Positions 28,197-37,450 of a stretch of DNA of 64,000 nt are shown piece after piece. The notes under the pieces were generated by a model that saw nothing but the letters and a program-made list of their open reading frames with translations, did not search any database and had not been told where the DNA came from. The position numbers and the translations under genes are program-made. This DNA is from an uncultured Treponema sp. (lineage in GTDB: Bacteria; Spirochaetota; Spirochaetia; Treponematales; Treponemataceae), in contig CAMOIE010000005.1 in NCBI GenBank assembly GCA_946615905.1, positions 1-64,000 of the forward strand, written 5' to 3'. Position 1 is the stretch's first letter, and every line of letters begins with the position of its first letter.

Positions 28197-28514
28197 ATGG
28201 AATTCAATGAAAATCTTCATTATTTGCTTGACTGCCATGACATGAAAATCAAGGAATTGTCCGCAAAGACAGGAATCAGCGAACACACAATAAAAAGTTA
28301 TCTAAAAGAATCATCCGCCGAGCCAAAAGTCACGAACGCCGTCAAAATCGCCCGTGCGCTCGGCGTTACGGTGGAATATCTTGCAGGCGAAGAAAGCAAA
28401 GCAGAAAAATTTTCCGCGCGCCAGCTGAAACTTCTATCTTCTTACGAAAAACTAAAACCCCACGAGCAAAAAGCCGTCTCCCTTCTTATAGAGGAATTAG
28501 TGAATGGAAAGTGA
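28197..28514 (+). CDS. XRE-family helix-turn-helix regulator
   Basis: 105 aa; MKIKELSAKTGISEHTIKSYLKESSAEPKVTNAVKIARALGVTVEYLAGEE. Confidence 0.9.
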   Translation: MEFNENLHYLLDCHDMKIKELSAKTGISEHTIKSYLKESSAEPKVTNAVKIARALGVTVEYLAGEESKAEKFSARQLKLLSSYEKLKPHEQKAVSLLIEELVNGK

Positions 28515-28533
28515 GGCAGGAATTGCGCTACGG

Positions 28534-28684
28534 TCAGAGTGACAGGCTTCTGAACTGAACCGCCCTGTCGGAATTCACCTTGAAGCCGACCGCAATTATT
28601 ATTTGCAGGTTGTAGTGAACGACATCACGCGCAACAAAACGTCCGCCCTCATTTTGAACTATTCGGAATTTCCGAATAGTTGCC
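28534..28684 (-). pseudogene. Truncated RhuM-family remnant
   Basis: Minus-strand reading gives ATIRKFRIVQNEGGRFVARDVVHYNLQIIIAVGFKVNSDRAVQFRSLSL*, matching the RhuM core HYNLDxIIxVGYRVNSxRxxQFR; no start codon, abuts the topA stop. Confidence 0.75.
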
Positions 28685-28687
28685 CTT

Positions 28688-30832
28688 CTACTCAGCCGGA
28701 GCGTCATCAGCCGAATGGAGGAGGTCGCAGTCGGGGTTTATGCAGGACTTGTAGTTACCGTTCTTTTTGTCGTATTTTTCGACCAAAAACCAGCCGCATT
28801 TTGGACAGTACTGGTTCTCAAGCGGCTTGAAATGTGAGATAAAAGAACACTTGGGGTAATTCGTGCATCCGTAGAATTCCTTGCCCCGCCCCTTTGTCTT
28901 TCTTGCGACAATCTCACCGTCACAGCCCTTGACCGGGCACTTGGCGAGCGGAATTGACTTTGTGTTGTGGCACTCCGGAAATCCTGAGCAGGCCAAAAAA
29001 TAGCCAAAGCGGCCGAGTTTTTTGACCATTGGCTTTCCGCACTTTTCGCAAACCTTGTCAGTCTTCTCGTCAAGAAAGCCCTTCACGCTCTCAGTAGTTG
29101 CGTCAACCTCGTCAATTCTCTTTTTGAAAGGTCCGTAGAAGTCACGGATCATGTCGTTCCAGACAACCTTGTCCTGCTCAACCTCGTCAAGCTGGTTCTC
29201 AACGTCGGCGGTGAACTTTTCGTTTATCACTTCCGGGAATGCCTCGACAAGAATCTTGTTAATCATCTTGCCAAGAGTCGTAGGAACCAGCTGCTTGTTG
29301 CTCCGTGTGACGTAGTAGCGGTCAAGCAGAACGGAGACTATTGTCGCGTAAGTTGACGGGCGGCCGATTCCGCTCTCCTCAAGCAGCTTGATTATTGACG
29401 CGTCAGTGTAGCGGGCAGGTCCCTGGGTGAAGTGCTGCTCAGGGTGAAAGTCCTTGGAATTCACAATCTCGCCGACTTTAAGGGAGGGAAGACTTCCGGT
29501 GACCTCTTCTTTTGATGACAGAAGTTTTATGACCGAATAAAAGCCCTTTTCGCTGAGCTTCGTGGATGATATGCGGAAAATCGCCTCTCCGGCGGAAATC
29601 TCAGCCGTGGTCGTGATTGTCTTGGCGTTTGTCATCTGGGAAGAGACAAATTTCTCCCAGATAAGCTGGTAGAGGCGCAGCTGGTCGCGGGTAAGATACT
29701 CCTTCAAGGAATCTGGAGTGTAGTCAACATAAGTCGGGCGGATTGCCTCATGGGCATCCTGGGCACCCTTTCCTACCGCATACTGAATGGCCTCGGACGG
29801 CAGGCAGTCAGGATGGTTCTTTGAGATCCAATTTCTCACCTCTTCCAAGGCAGAGTCAGCGATTCTAACAGAGTCAGTTCTCATGTATGTGATAAGACCG
29901 ACCATTGTCTTTCCCACCTGGACACCCTGATAGAGCTGCTGGGCAATCTGCATGGTTTTTCTAGCGTTGAAGCCAAGCCTGTTTGCGGCAGCCTGTTGCA
30001 TTTTTGATGTCGTAAAGGCGGGCTTCGGGCGGACAGTCTTTTCCGTGTTCTTGATGTCCGTCACCTTGCACTCGGAATTCTTGATTTCACCGATGATTTT
30101 ATTTACGTCAGCCTCGCTCTTAAGTTCCGGGGTTTTGCCCTTGTACTTCGCAAGCTGACAGGTGAAGGAATTGCGTCCTTTTGAAAAATCAGCGTCAAGC
30201 GACCAGTATTCTTCCGGGATAAAGGCCTCGACCTCAGACTCCCTCTCGCAGATCATCTTCAATGCGACAGACTGGACGCGGCCGGCTGAAAGTCCGTTCT
30301 TGACCTTCTTCCACAAAAGGGGGCTGAGATTGTAGCCTACAAGGCGGTCGAGGACTCGCCGTCCCTTCTGGGCGTTCACCATGGACTCGTTTATATCATG
30401 GGGATTTTTAACTCCCTCGTTCACAACTTTCGGCGTGATTTCAGTGAAGACAACCCTCTTTATCGGAGCCTCTGTCTTTTCCTTGAGGGCATTGTTCAAG
30501 TGCCAGGCAATCGCCTCTCCCTCGCGGTCAGGATCGGAAGCCAGAAGAACCATGTCAGCATTTTTCGCGTCCTTCTGCAACTCCTTCAAGAGCTTTGCCT
30601 TTCCACGGACAGTGATATATTCAGGCTCGAAATTATTCTCAATGTTGATTGCCATGCGGCTTTTCGGCAGGTCAATCAGGTGGCCGATGGAGGCCTTGAC
30701 CGTATAGTGGGGTCCCAAAAAATCCCCGATTACCTGGGCCTTGTGGGGAGACTCGACGATTACAAGTGTTTCCTTCGCTTTGGCTTTTGCCTTTGATTTA
30801 ACTGTCTTCTTTGTTGTTTTCGCTTCGGCCAT
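28688..30832 (-). CDS. topA: DNA topoisomerase I
   Basis: LVIVESPHKAQVIGDFLG; DPDREGEAIAWHL; ITYMRTDSVRI; C-terminal Cys4 zinc ribbons. Confidence 0.98.
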   Translation of the reverse strand: MAEAKTTKKTVKSKAKAKAKETLVIVESPHKAQVIGDFLGPHYTVKASIGHLIDLPKSRMAINIENNFEPEYITVRGKAKLLKELQKDAKNADMVLLASDPDREGEAIAWHLNNALKEKTEAPIKRVVFTEITPKVVNEGVKNPHDINESMVNAQKGRRVLDRLVGYNLSPLLWKKVKNGLSAGRVQSVALKMICERESEVEAFIPEEYWSLDADFSKGRNSFTCQLAKYKGKTPELKSEADVNKIIGEIKNSECKVTDIKNTEKTVRPKPAFTTSKMQQAAANRLGFNARKTMQIAQQLYQGVQVGKTMVGLITYMRTDSVRIADSALEEVRNWISKNHPDCLPSEAIQYAVGKGAQDAHEAIRPTYVDYTPDSLKEYLTRDQLRLYQLIWEKFVSSQMTNAKTITTTAEISAGEAIFRISSTKLSEKGFYSVIKLLSSKEEVTGSLPSLKVGEIVNSKDFHPEQHFTQGPARYTDASIIKLLEESGIGRPSTYATIVSVLLDRYYVTRSNKQLVPTTLGKMINKILVEAFPEVINEKFTADVENQLDEVEQDKVVWNDMIRDFYGPFKKRIDEVDATTESVKGFLDEKTDKVCEKCGKPMVKKLGRFGYFLACSGFPECHNTKSIPLAKCPVKGCDGEIVARKTKGRGKEFYGCTNYPKCSFISHFKPLENQYCPKCGWFLVEKYDKKNGNYKSCINPDCDLLHSADDAPAE

Positions 30833-30849
30833 TTTCTATTCTCCACTTT

Positions 30850-31824
30850 TTAAAACAATTCAGGTCCCTTTTGCGGGCAATAACCTTTTTTGTTTTGAAA
30901 ATCACTAAAATCTTTTATCAAGGGCGCGCCGTCCTCTACATACTGAAAAGCGCTTCTGCCCTGCTTTTTTTTCCCCTCAAGCAGCTCTTTTTTTGCAAGA
31001 AGCTGCCTGCTAGCTTTCTCCAGTGCCGCAGACACCTCTGATACCGCAACCTCATGAAAGAAAAGCTCCCGGTTGTAGTCCAAGGCAAGGTCGGCGGTAA
31101 TCATCGCGCCGCTTCCGCTCGGAGCCTGAATCACGACAGTCGCCGGGGAAAGGGCCGCTATAAGCCGGTTTCTCTGCACAAACCTGAAAGGGGCGGCAGG
31201 AGTTCCGGGAATGTACTCGCTCAAAATCAATCCACCTCTCTGTAAAATCGAGGCGGCGTATTTTGTGTGGCTCGCTGGTGCGATTGTGTCGATTCCGCAG
31301 GGAAGCACTGCACAGGCAGAGCCTTTTTCCGCTTTCAGAACGCCCCTGTGGCTTGCGATGTCGATTCCAAAGGCAAAACCGGAGACCACAGTCATTCCGG
31401 CGGAAGCCGAGTCAAATCCGAACTGAATCGCAGCCTTCATGGCTCCGGCCGTCGCCCGTCTGGTTCCGACCACGGATACGCAGGGAGCGTTCAAGGCATC
31501 GAGATTTCCACGGTAGAAAATCATGTATGGCGGATCTTTCATCTCGCGCAGCATGGGCGGAAAATCAGGTGAATCGATTGCAGTCCAGCCTATTCCAAGT
31601 TTTGAAATCAGGCTTTGGGCAGTCTGAGCCTTTTTGAGATTCACCTTCCCATTCCAAGAACGGGCTTTAACCGTCCTATTTATAAGAAGACAAATATCAT
31701 CTATCGACAATAATGCAAGTTTGTCGGAACTGTCAAGTTTATTTTGAAGGAGAACTTTTTCTTTTGTTGTCAAAAAAGAGGCCTCGTTGATTAAAAGCCT
31801 CTTCAAAAAGTCGTCAGCGGTCAT
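30850..31824 (-). CDS. dprA: DNA processing protein DprA/Smf
   Basis: VSVVGTRRATAGAMKAA; VVSGFAFGIDIASHRGVLKA; LSEYIPGTPAAPFRFVQRNRLIAALS; start revised to MTADDFLKRLL. Confidence 0.95.
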   Translation of the reverse strand: MTADDFLKRLLINEASFLTTKEKVLLQNKLDSSDKLALLSIDDICLLINRTVKARSWNGKVNLKKAQTAQSLISKLGIGWTAIDSPDFPPMLREMKDPPYMIFYRGNLDALNAPCVSVVGTRRATAGAMKAAIQFGFDSASAGMTVVSGFAFGIDIASHRGVLKAEKGSACAVLPCGIDTIAPASHTKYAASILQRGGLILSEYIPGTPAAPFRFVQRNRLIAALSPATVVIQAPSGSGAMITADLALDYNRELFFHEVAVSEVSAALEKASRQLLAKKELLEGKKKQGRSAFQYVEDGAPLIKDFSDFQNKKGYCPQKGPELF

Positions 31825-31825
31825 T

Positions 31826-32587
31826 CTATTTTGAATACACAGAGTCAAGAACCTGCTTTTTGAGGGATTCCGCACTTGAGATTATTTGCTTTGATTTTGT
31901 CATCGTTGGAATTTTCTCGTAAATCGCGACAGACTTTTCTCCCTCGCCCACGGCGTAGTAGGCACCGGCAAGAACAAAAAGAGCGTCAAAATTCTTTTTT
32001 TCGATTGTAATCAGCTTCTCAAGCAGAGGAATCGCCTTTTCATACTCCTTCATGTCATAGACGTACAGGAGGGAAAGACCGTAAAGGGTTCTGGCATTGC
32101 GGTCGTCAAGTTCCAGAGCGCGAATATATGAGGACTCCGAAAGTTTTATGTAGTTCCAGGCCTCGGAAGTCTTTCCGTTGATGAGCTGACCTTTCGCATT
32201 GAAGTCAAGGGAAGACTTTGCCATGTGATTCGCGCAGACCCCTACCCAGTAGTAGAGGTTCTGGTTGGCGGGGTAGAATTCAATGGCCCTCTTCAGGCAG
32301 TCCATAGCCTTGCCGTACATTTTGGCATCAAGGTACCTGGTGGCAAGCATTTTGTACCAGATTCCAATCTGACTCTCCGTCAGCTGCAAATCGGCCGCCC
32401 GGTCCTGATATTTTTTAATCGCAGACTCAAGTTCCTCAATCGAAGTGGGATTCTTAACCCCCTCCTCCATTTTCTGCATACGGATTATAGTCTTCGTGGA
32501 CTTTCCGCCGCAGGAGACAAAAATCATATTCAAAAGGCAAAAAGCCAAAATCGCATAGATTGATTTATTTAAAATTGAATTTCTCAT
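31826..32587 (-). CDS. TPR-repeat lipoprotein
   Basis: FVSCGGKS lipobox; repeated TPR-like helices. Confidence 0.85.
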   Translation of the reverse strand: MRNSILNKSIYAILAFCLLNMIFVSCGGKSTKTIIRMQKMEEGVKNPTSIEELESAIKKYQDRAADLQLTESQIGIWYKMLATRYLDAKMYGKAMDCLKRAIEFYPANQNLYYWVGVCANHMAKSSLDFNAKGQLINGKTSEAWNYIKLSESSYIRALELDDRNARTLYGLSLLYVYDMKEYEKAIPLLEKLITIEKKNFDALFVLAGAYYAVGEGEKSVAIYEKIPTMTKSKQIISSAESLKKQVLDSVYSK

Positions 32588-32719
32588 AACTAAATCTTAC
32601 TATATTATCGCTTTTACCGTCAATTTTTTTTAGAATTTAGGAACAGAATTTGGAAAAGTATTTCACTTTTTTTTGAATATTGATATAATATCCTAACTTT
32701 TATTAAACGGAGTATCTTT

Positions 32720-32863
32720 ATGAGACTTGCAAATCGCTTCAGACCGCAGAGAGTCGTAAACTGCACAACAAAAGCTAATTCTAAGAAAAACAACAAGAGA
32801 ATCGCTGCAAACTACGCACTTCTCGCTGCTCATGACGCAGCAGATTCAAAAGCAAAGAAATAA
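32720..32863 (+). CDS. Small basic protein, 47 aa (missed by ORF track)
   Basis: MRLANRFRPQRVVNCTTKANSKKNNKRIAANYALLAAHDAADSKAKK; GGAG upstream, TATAAT-like -10, terminator 17 bp downstream. Confidence 0.7.
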   Translation: MRLANRFRPQRVVNCTTKANSKKNNKRIAANYALLAAHDAADSKAKK

Positions 32864-32883
32864 GCGTATTTTCTGCTGATTAA

Positions 32884-32912
32884 ACCCGTTCCATTTAGGA
32901 GCGGGATTTTTT
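32884..32912 (+). terminator. Rho-independent terminator
   Basis: CCCGTTCC-attta-GGAGCGGG followed by ATTTTTTTT. Confidence 0.8.
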
Positions 32913-32913
32913 T

Positions 32914-33807
32914 TCACTTTTTGCCGTGACCCGGGAAGAATTCCGCGTGCCCCTCGCGAAGCCGCTTGTCGTCAACATGGGTGTAAATCGTGGTCGTGGC
33001 CAGGTCAGCGTGGCCCAAAAGCTCCTGAACAGAGCGCAAATCCATTCCGCCTGAAAGCAGGTGGGTCGCAAATGAATGCCGTAAGGTGTGGACTTTCGCG
33101 TGAACCCCGCTCAAAGCCTCAAGCTCCTGAAAACGCTTCCAAACCCCCTTGCGGGAAATCGCCTTTCCCTTGTAATTCACAAAAACTTCGGGTACTGCCT
33201 TTCCTTTGACCAAAAGAGGCCTGACATCGTTAAGATAGGCCACAAGCCGTGATTTCGCAGTCTCCCCGAATGGAACCATCCTCTCTTTGTCGCCCTTTCC
33301 CCGGACAATTAAAATCCGCTCATTTAAATGAAGGTTTTCGATTAAAAGACCGCAGGCCTCGCTTATGCGAAGTCCGCAGGAATAAATCAGCTCGAACAAG
33401 GCCCGGTCACGCACGCCAAGGGGCTTTGAGACATCAATCACGGACAAAAGGGAATCAACCTGCTCCACAGAAAGGACTCTGGGTAAATCCCGGTGGGCTT
33501 TAGGCCTGTCAAGAAGGGCTGCAAAATTCTCCTCCCAAAATCCCTGACGGACAAGGTAGGAGCCGAAAGCTCGGAGGGCAGAAATATCCTTTGCAAGGGT
33601 AAGCTCTGTCATTCCGCGAGTCTTTCGGTCGGCAAGATAATAAAGAAGAACCTTGTTATTTACAGCGGAGAGCTTTATTTTCTTTTCGACAAGATAATCC
33701 AAGAAAATCTGCACGGATTCCCGGTATGTCTCCGCAGTCAGCTCCTCGCGCCGCTCGACAGTCCTCAAATCCGCGTAAAAATTCTTTAAAAGCAAGTCTA
33801 TCGTCAT
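32914..33807 (-). CDS. Tyrosine recombinase, XerC/XerD family
   Basis: SCGLRISEACGLLIENLHL; HTLRHSFATHLLSGGMDLRSVQELLGHADLATTTIYTHVD; start set at MTIDLLLKN. Confidence 0.93.
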   Translation of the reverse strand: MTIDLLLKNFYADLRTVERREELTAETYRESVQIFLDYLVEKKIKLSAVNNKVLLYYLADRKTRGMTELTLAKDISALRAFGSYLVRQGFWEENFAALLDRPKAHRDLPRVLSVEQVDSLLSVIDVSKPLGVRDRALFELIYSCGLRISEACGLLIENLHLNERILIVRGKGDKERMVPFGETAKSRLVAYLNDVRPLLVKGKAVPEVFVNYKGKAISRKGVWKRFQELEALSGVHAKVHTLRHSFATHLLSGGMDLRSVQELLGHADLATTTIYTHVDDKRLREGHAEFFPGHGKK

Positions 33808-33813
33808 AAAAAA

Positions 33814-33838
33814 CAAGGGGGCAAAGCCCCCTGAAAAA
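33814..33838 (-). terminator. Intrinsic terminator after ftsZ
   Basis: Minus strand AGGGGGC-TTT-GCCCCCT-TGTTTTTT. Confidence 0.8.
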
Positions 33839-35254
33839 TTATTTCTGCTGCAAGTTTATTGTGCGGGTCAAGTTGCGCCAGCAGGCGGGTTTCGCCAAGT
33901 CCCCGTCATTCTGAAATCCAGCCGGCGGAGTCAGCGACGAGGGATTTTTGTAGGCCGCGTTCATGGCCGCCCCAAGGGAGCCTGTGTTTTTCACCTCGGC
34001 CTTTTTCTGCGGAATCGGACTTGACGTTGAAAGCAGTGAGTTCATGTCCTCAAAAGAGAAAGTCTCCTGGGCCGGAGCCTTCGCAGTCTCAGCCCGCTCA
34101 GATGTTACCGCCGGACGGCTGACCGCAGGATTTTTTCCGCTGAAAAGATTCTCAAAACTTCCGTAGGGAATAGTGTTTGAGTCAGGCTTTTTTTCATTCG
34201 GTGTTTGAGGATTCTGGACTGTCTCTTGGACAGGAGCAGCCTCCTCTGAAAGCATATTTTCCTCACCGCCGTTGGAGCCTTTAAATCCAGTCGCAATGAC
34301 CGTGACGGAAACTTTGTCACCCATTGACTCGTCGAAGACCTGTCCCCAGAAGATATTCGCGTTGGGGTCAGCGGATGCCGTGATGATATTTGCGATTTCG
34401 TCAGTCTCAGAAAGGGCAAGGTCGCCACCTGAGATGACGTTGATAAGGATATTCTTTGCCCCGTCGATATGGGAATCCTCAAGAAGCTTGTTGTTGATTG
34501 CGGCAGTGGCAGCGTCAACAGCGCGTGACTCGCCCTCGCCGATTCCGACTCCGAGAATCGCATCTCCCTGACCTTTCATAGCAGAAGTGACATCAGCAAA
34601 GTCCGTGTTTACATCCCCGTTCTGCGTGATGATTGAGGAGATTCCCTGAACGCCCTGACGCAGAACATCGTCAGCGACGACAAAGGCTTCCTTAATCGGC
34701 ATTTTTTTGTCAACGATTTTAAGAAGCTGCTGGTTCGGAATCACGATTAAAGAGTCAACCTGCTCGTGAAGTCTCTTGATTCCCTCCTGAGCCTGCTCCA
34801 TGCGCTTTTTACCCTCAAATTTGAACGGAGTCGTGACAACACCGACAGTCAAGGCTCCAGCCTCACGGGCAATCTGAGCCACAACAGGGGCAGAGCCGGT
34901 TCCAGTACCACCGCCCATTCCGGCAGTCACGAAAACCATGTCCGCGCCTTTAAGGATATTCTGGATAGTCTCTTTGTCTTCTTCGGCTGCCTGCGCTCCA
35001 ACCTCAGGCTTTCCGCCCGCTCCGAGTCCGCCGGTAACTTTCTGACCGATTTGAATTCTGTTCGGAGCCTTTGAATGATGGAGAGCCTGCAAGTCTGTGT
35101 TCAGGACGATAAAATCAACGCCCTGAATATTGGCCTCAATCATGCGGTTTACGGCATTTGAACCGCCGCCACCGCAGCCGATAACTTTAATTACTGTGGG
35201 ATTGCCGTTGTCCAAGGCCGTCCCCGTGTCATTTACATCGTAAATTTCCAACAT
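33839..35254 (-). CDS. ftsZ: Cell division protein FtsZ
   Basis: [65 protein letters not shown]. Confidence 0.98.
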   Translation of the reverse strand: MLEIYDVNDTGTALDNGNPTVIKVIGCGGGGSNAVNRMIEANIQGVDFIVLNTDLQALHHSKAPNRIQIGQKVTGGLGAGGKPEVGAQAAEEDKETIQNILKGADMVFVTAGMGGGTGTGSAPVVAQIAREAGALTVGVVTTPFKFEGKKRMEQAQEGIKRLHEQVDSLIVIPNQQLLKIVDKKMPIKEAFVVADDVLRQGVQGISSIITQNGDVNTDFADVTSAMKGQGDAILGVGIGEGESRAVDAATAAINNKLLEDSHIDGAKNILINVISGGDLALSETDEIANIITASADPNANIFWGQVFDESMGDKVSVTVIATGFKGSNGGEENMLSEEAAPVQETVQNPQTPNEKKPDSNTIPYGSFENLFSGKNPAVSRPAVTSERAETAKAPAQETFSFEDMNSLLSTSSPIPQKKAEVKNTGSLGAAMNAAYKNPSSLTPPAGFQNDGDLAKPACWRNLTRTINLQQK

Positions 35255-35325
35255 TTTCCTCCCGCCCGGATTTTGAGGATTTCACCCCCTTCCTCAAATC
35301 CTATTAACTTTTCTGACTTTCCAAA

Positions 35326-36579
35326 TCAGAAAAATAATTCCTTGAATTTCTGCCAGCCGGATTTTCCATCAGGCTTTTGTTTGGTCTCGCTTTCGTGCCG
35401 TCCCTTTGTCTTTTTTGAGGCTCCCAAGACCAGCTGCTTATTTGCAAGCACAAGTCCGACAGCCGTAGCAAAGTCTGCAGACCTGTATTCTTCTTCGATT
35501 CCACCGAGTTTTTCCGGAATTCCGATTCTCACAGAAGAAGTTCCAAATACATCCTCTGTAAGCTCCACAACGCCGCTCATCAATGCGCCGCCGCCGGTCA
35601 AAATCACGGAGCCAGAAAGCTGACTCAAATTCGTCCTGTGAATCACCTCGTCGCGGGCCATCGTCAGAATTTCCGCCATGCGGGGCTGGATAATCTGGCA
35701 AAGCTCCGCCCTTGTTGTAAGTTCCGGGTCACGTCCGCCCACGCCGGGAATAATCACTTCCTCGTTCTCGCCTACCAGAGGAAGCCAGCAGCAGCCGGAC
35801 TCCACTTTAAGGCTCTCAGCGGTCGCAGTCGAAACTCCCTTTACAATCGCGATGTCGTTCGTGACAAGATTTCCGCCGATTGGAATCGAGCAAGTGCAAA
35901 CAGGCGCGTCCTTCACAATCACCATGATGTCAGTCGTTCCGCCGCCCAAGTCAATCAAAATGGAGCCTAAATCCTTTTCTTCCGCCCCAACGACAGCCTC
36001 TTCCGCCGCCAAAGTTTTGAGCATCACACGGTCAAGCTGATAGCCAGACCTTTCCACACAGACAGTGATATTTTGAATCGCCGTGCGCGAAGCCGTGACA
36101 ATGTGGACTTCCGCCTCAAGACGGACAGCAATCGTATGAACAGGATCCTTGTAGCCCGAAACTCCGTCAACGATATAATTCTGCGGAATCACGTGCAGCA
36201 TAGCCCGGTCCATAGGAATCTGGACTGCGTTCGCGGCCTCAAGAACACGCTCAACGTCAGCCGGGGTCACTTCCCGATCATTCTTTCCGTGACTGGAAAC
36301 CGCCACCATGCCCTTTGCGTTCATTCCCTGAACCTGCTGACCGCCGATTCCGGTGATACATGAGAAAACTTCGTAGCCAGCCTTTTGTTCAGCCTCTTCA
36401 ATCACGGATTTTATACATTCCATCGTGTTCTCGCGGTTGACTATGACACCGTTGCGAAGTCCGAGAGAAGGTCTTTTTGCGGTGCCGATAATTTCCACCG
36501 TGTTCTCGTCAATGACTTCGCCGATTACCGCGCGGACAAATGATGTGCCGATGTCGAGGCCGACAATTATATTACTCAA
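35326..36579 (-). CDS. ftsA: Cell division protein FtsA
   Basis: IIVGLDIGTSFVRAVIGEV; IDLGGGTTDIMV; start revised to TTG at 36579 overlapping the ftsQ stop (TTGAGTAA). Confidence 0.95.
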   Translation of the reverse strand: MSNIIVGLDIGTSFVRAVIGEVIDENTVEIIGTAKRPSLGLRNGVIVNRENTMECIKSVIEEAEQKAGYEVFSCITGIGGQQVQGMNAKGMVAVSSHGKNDREVTPADVERVLEAANAVQIPMDRAMLHVIPQNYIVDGVSGYKDPVHTIAVRLEAEVHIVTASRTAIQNITVCVERSGYQLDRVMLKTLAAEEAVVGAEEKDLGSILIDLGGGTTDIMVIVKDAPVCTCSIPIGGNLVTNDIAIVKGVSTATAESLKVESGCCWLPLVGENEEVIIPGVGGRDPELTTRAELCQIIQPRMAEILTMARDEVIHRTNLSQLSGSVILTGGGALMSGVVELTEDVFGTSSVRIGIPEKLGGIEEEYRSADFATAVGLVLANKQLVLGASKKTKGRHESETKQKPDGKSGWQKFKELFF

Positions 36580-37450
36580 GAGAAACTCCTGCTGCCTTAC
36601 GCCGCTGCTTATAAGAGAAAGAGCCGTAGCGAAGGTCAATTTCAGAAACATCAGGCTCGATTGTGTTCACCACATCGAGCATAACCAGCATTGACTGCAA
36701 TGCGTCCACGTTGAGGGAACGGTCAGTCAAAATGCGGGTGCGGCTGTGAACCGGATACAAAACCAACTCGTAATTTCCGTATTCCTTTGGAACCACGTGA
36801 ATCTCAGAAACCGCCGCAAAATAATTCTGGGGCAGATTTCTGATTGCCGCGACCTGCTCCATAAGCGCGTGGAATTTTGAAGGAATTCTCATTCCCTCCG
36901 GGACATTCTCAACAGGAATCCCGGAAATCAAGGGAACGGAAAAATCACCGCTTGATGAAGAGGGGGTAGAAAATAATACCCCATTTTCGTCAATTTGAAC
37001 AGGCATAGTCCGGTCATTTTGCGAAACAAATGTCATCGCGACAGGACTTCTCTCCTCAATCGTGATGAAAACCCGGTCAGGAAATCTCTTCACGACTTTC
37101 ACACTTTCCACGCCGGACACCGACGCAATGATAGACTGAACCGTCTCGCTGTTAAAATGAAAAAGGTTCGTATGGGAAACGCCGTCAATTTTCTGACTCA
37201 AATAGCCTTCTGAATAAGCCTTAAGGCCACTCCAGTTGATTTTAACCTGGTCAAATGACGGCAAAACCAAAAGATAGACAGCGGCCTCAAGCAAAAGCAG
37301 AGCCGCAAGAACGAAGACGAAGATTTTCAAAGGTCTCATCGAGTTTTTCACGTTCGCCCTGACTTTTGATTTCACCGAATCTTTCTCATGAAGCCCGGCC
37401 CTTCCTATATCCTCCAGACTCACCGCAAAATACGCATCACTCATATTCAA
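36572..37450 (-). CDS. ftsQ: Cell division protein FtsQ/DivIB
   Basis: Single TM plus POTRA region (VESVKVVKRFPDRVFITIEERSPVA); between ftsW and ftsA. Confidence 0.92.
   Translation of the reverse strand: MNMSDAYFAVSLEDIGRAGLHEKDSVKSKVRANVKNSMRPLKIFVFVLAALLLLEAAVYLLVLPSFDQVKINWSGLKAYSEGYLSQKIDGVSHTNLFHFNSETVQSIIASVSGVESVKVVKRFPDRVFITIEERSPVAMTFVSQNDRTMPVQIDENGVLFSTPSSSSGDFSVPLISGIPVENVPEGMRIPSKFHALMEQVAAIRNLPQNYFAAVSEIHVVPKEYGNYELVLYPVHSRTRILTDRSLNVDALQSMLVMLDVVNTIEPDVSEIDLRYGSFSYKQRRKAAGVSLE

Noticed and set aside
30398-30796. 132-aa plus-strand ORF opposite topA
   Set aside because: Antisense shadow of topA.
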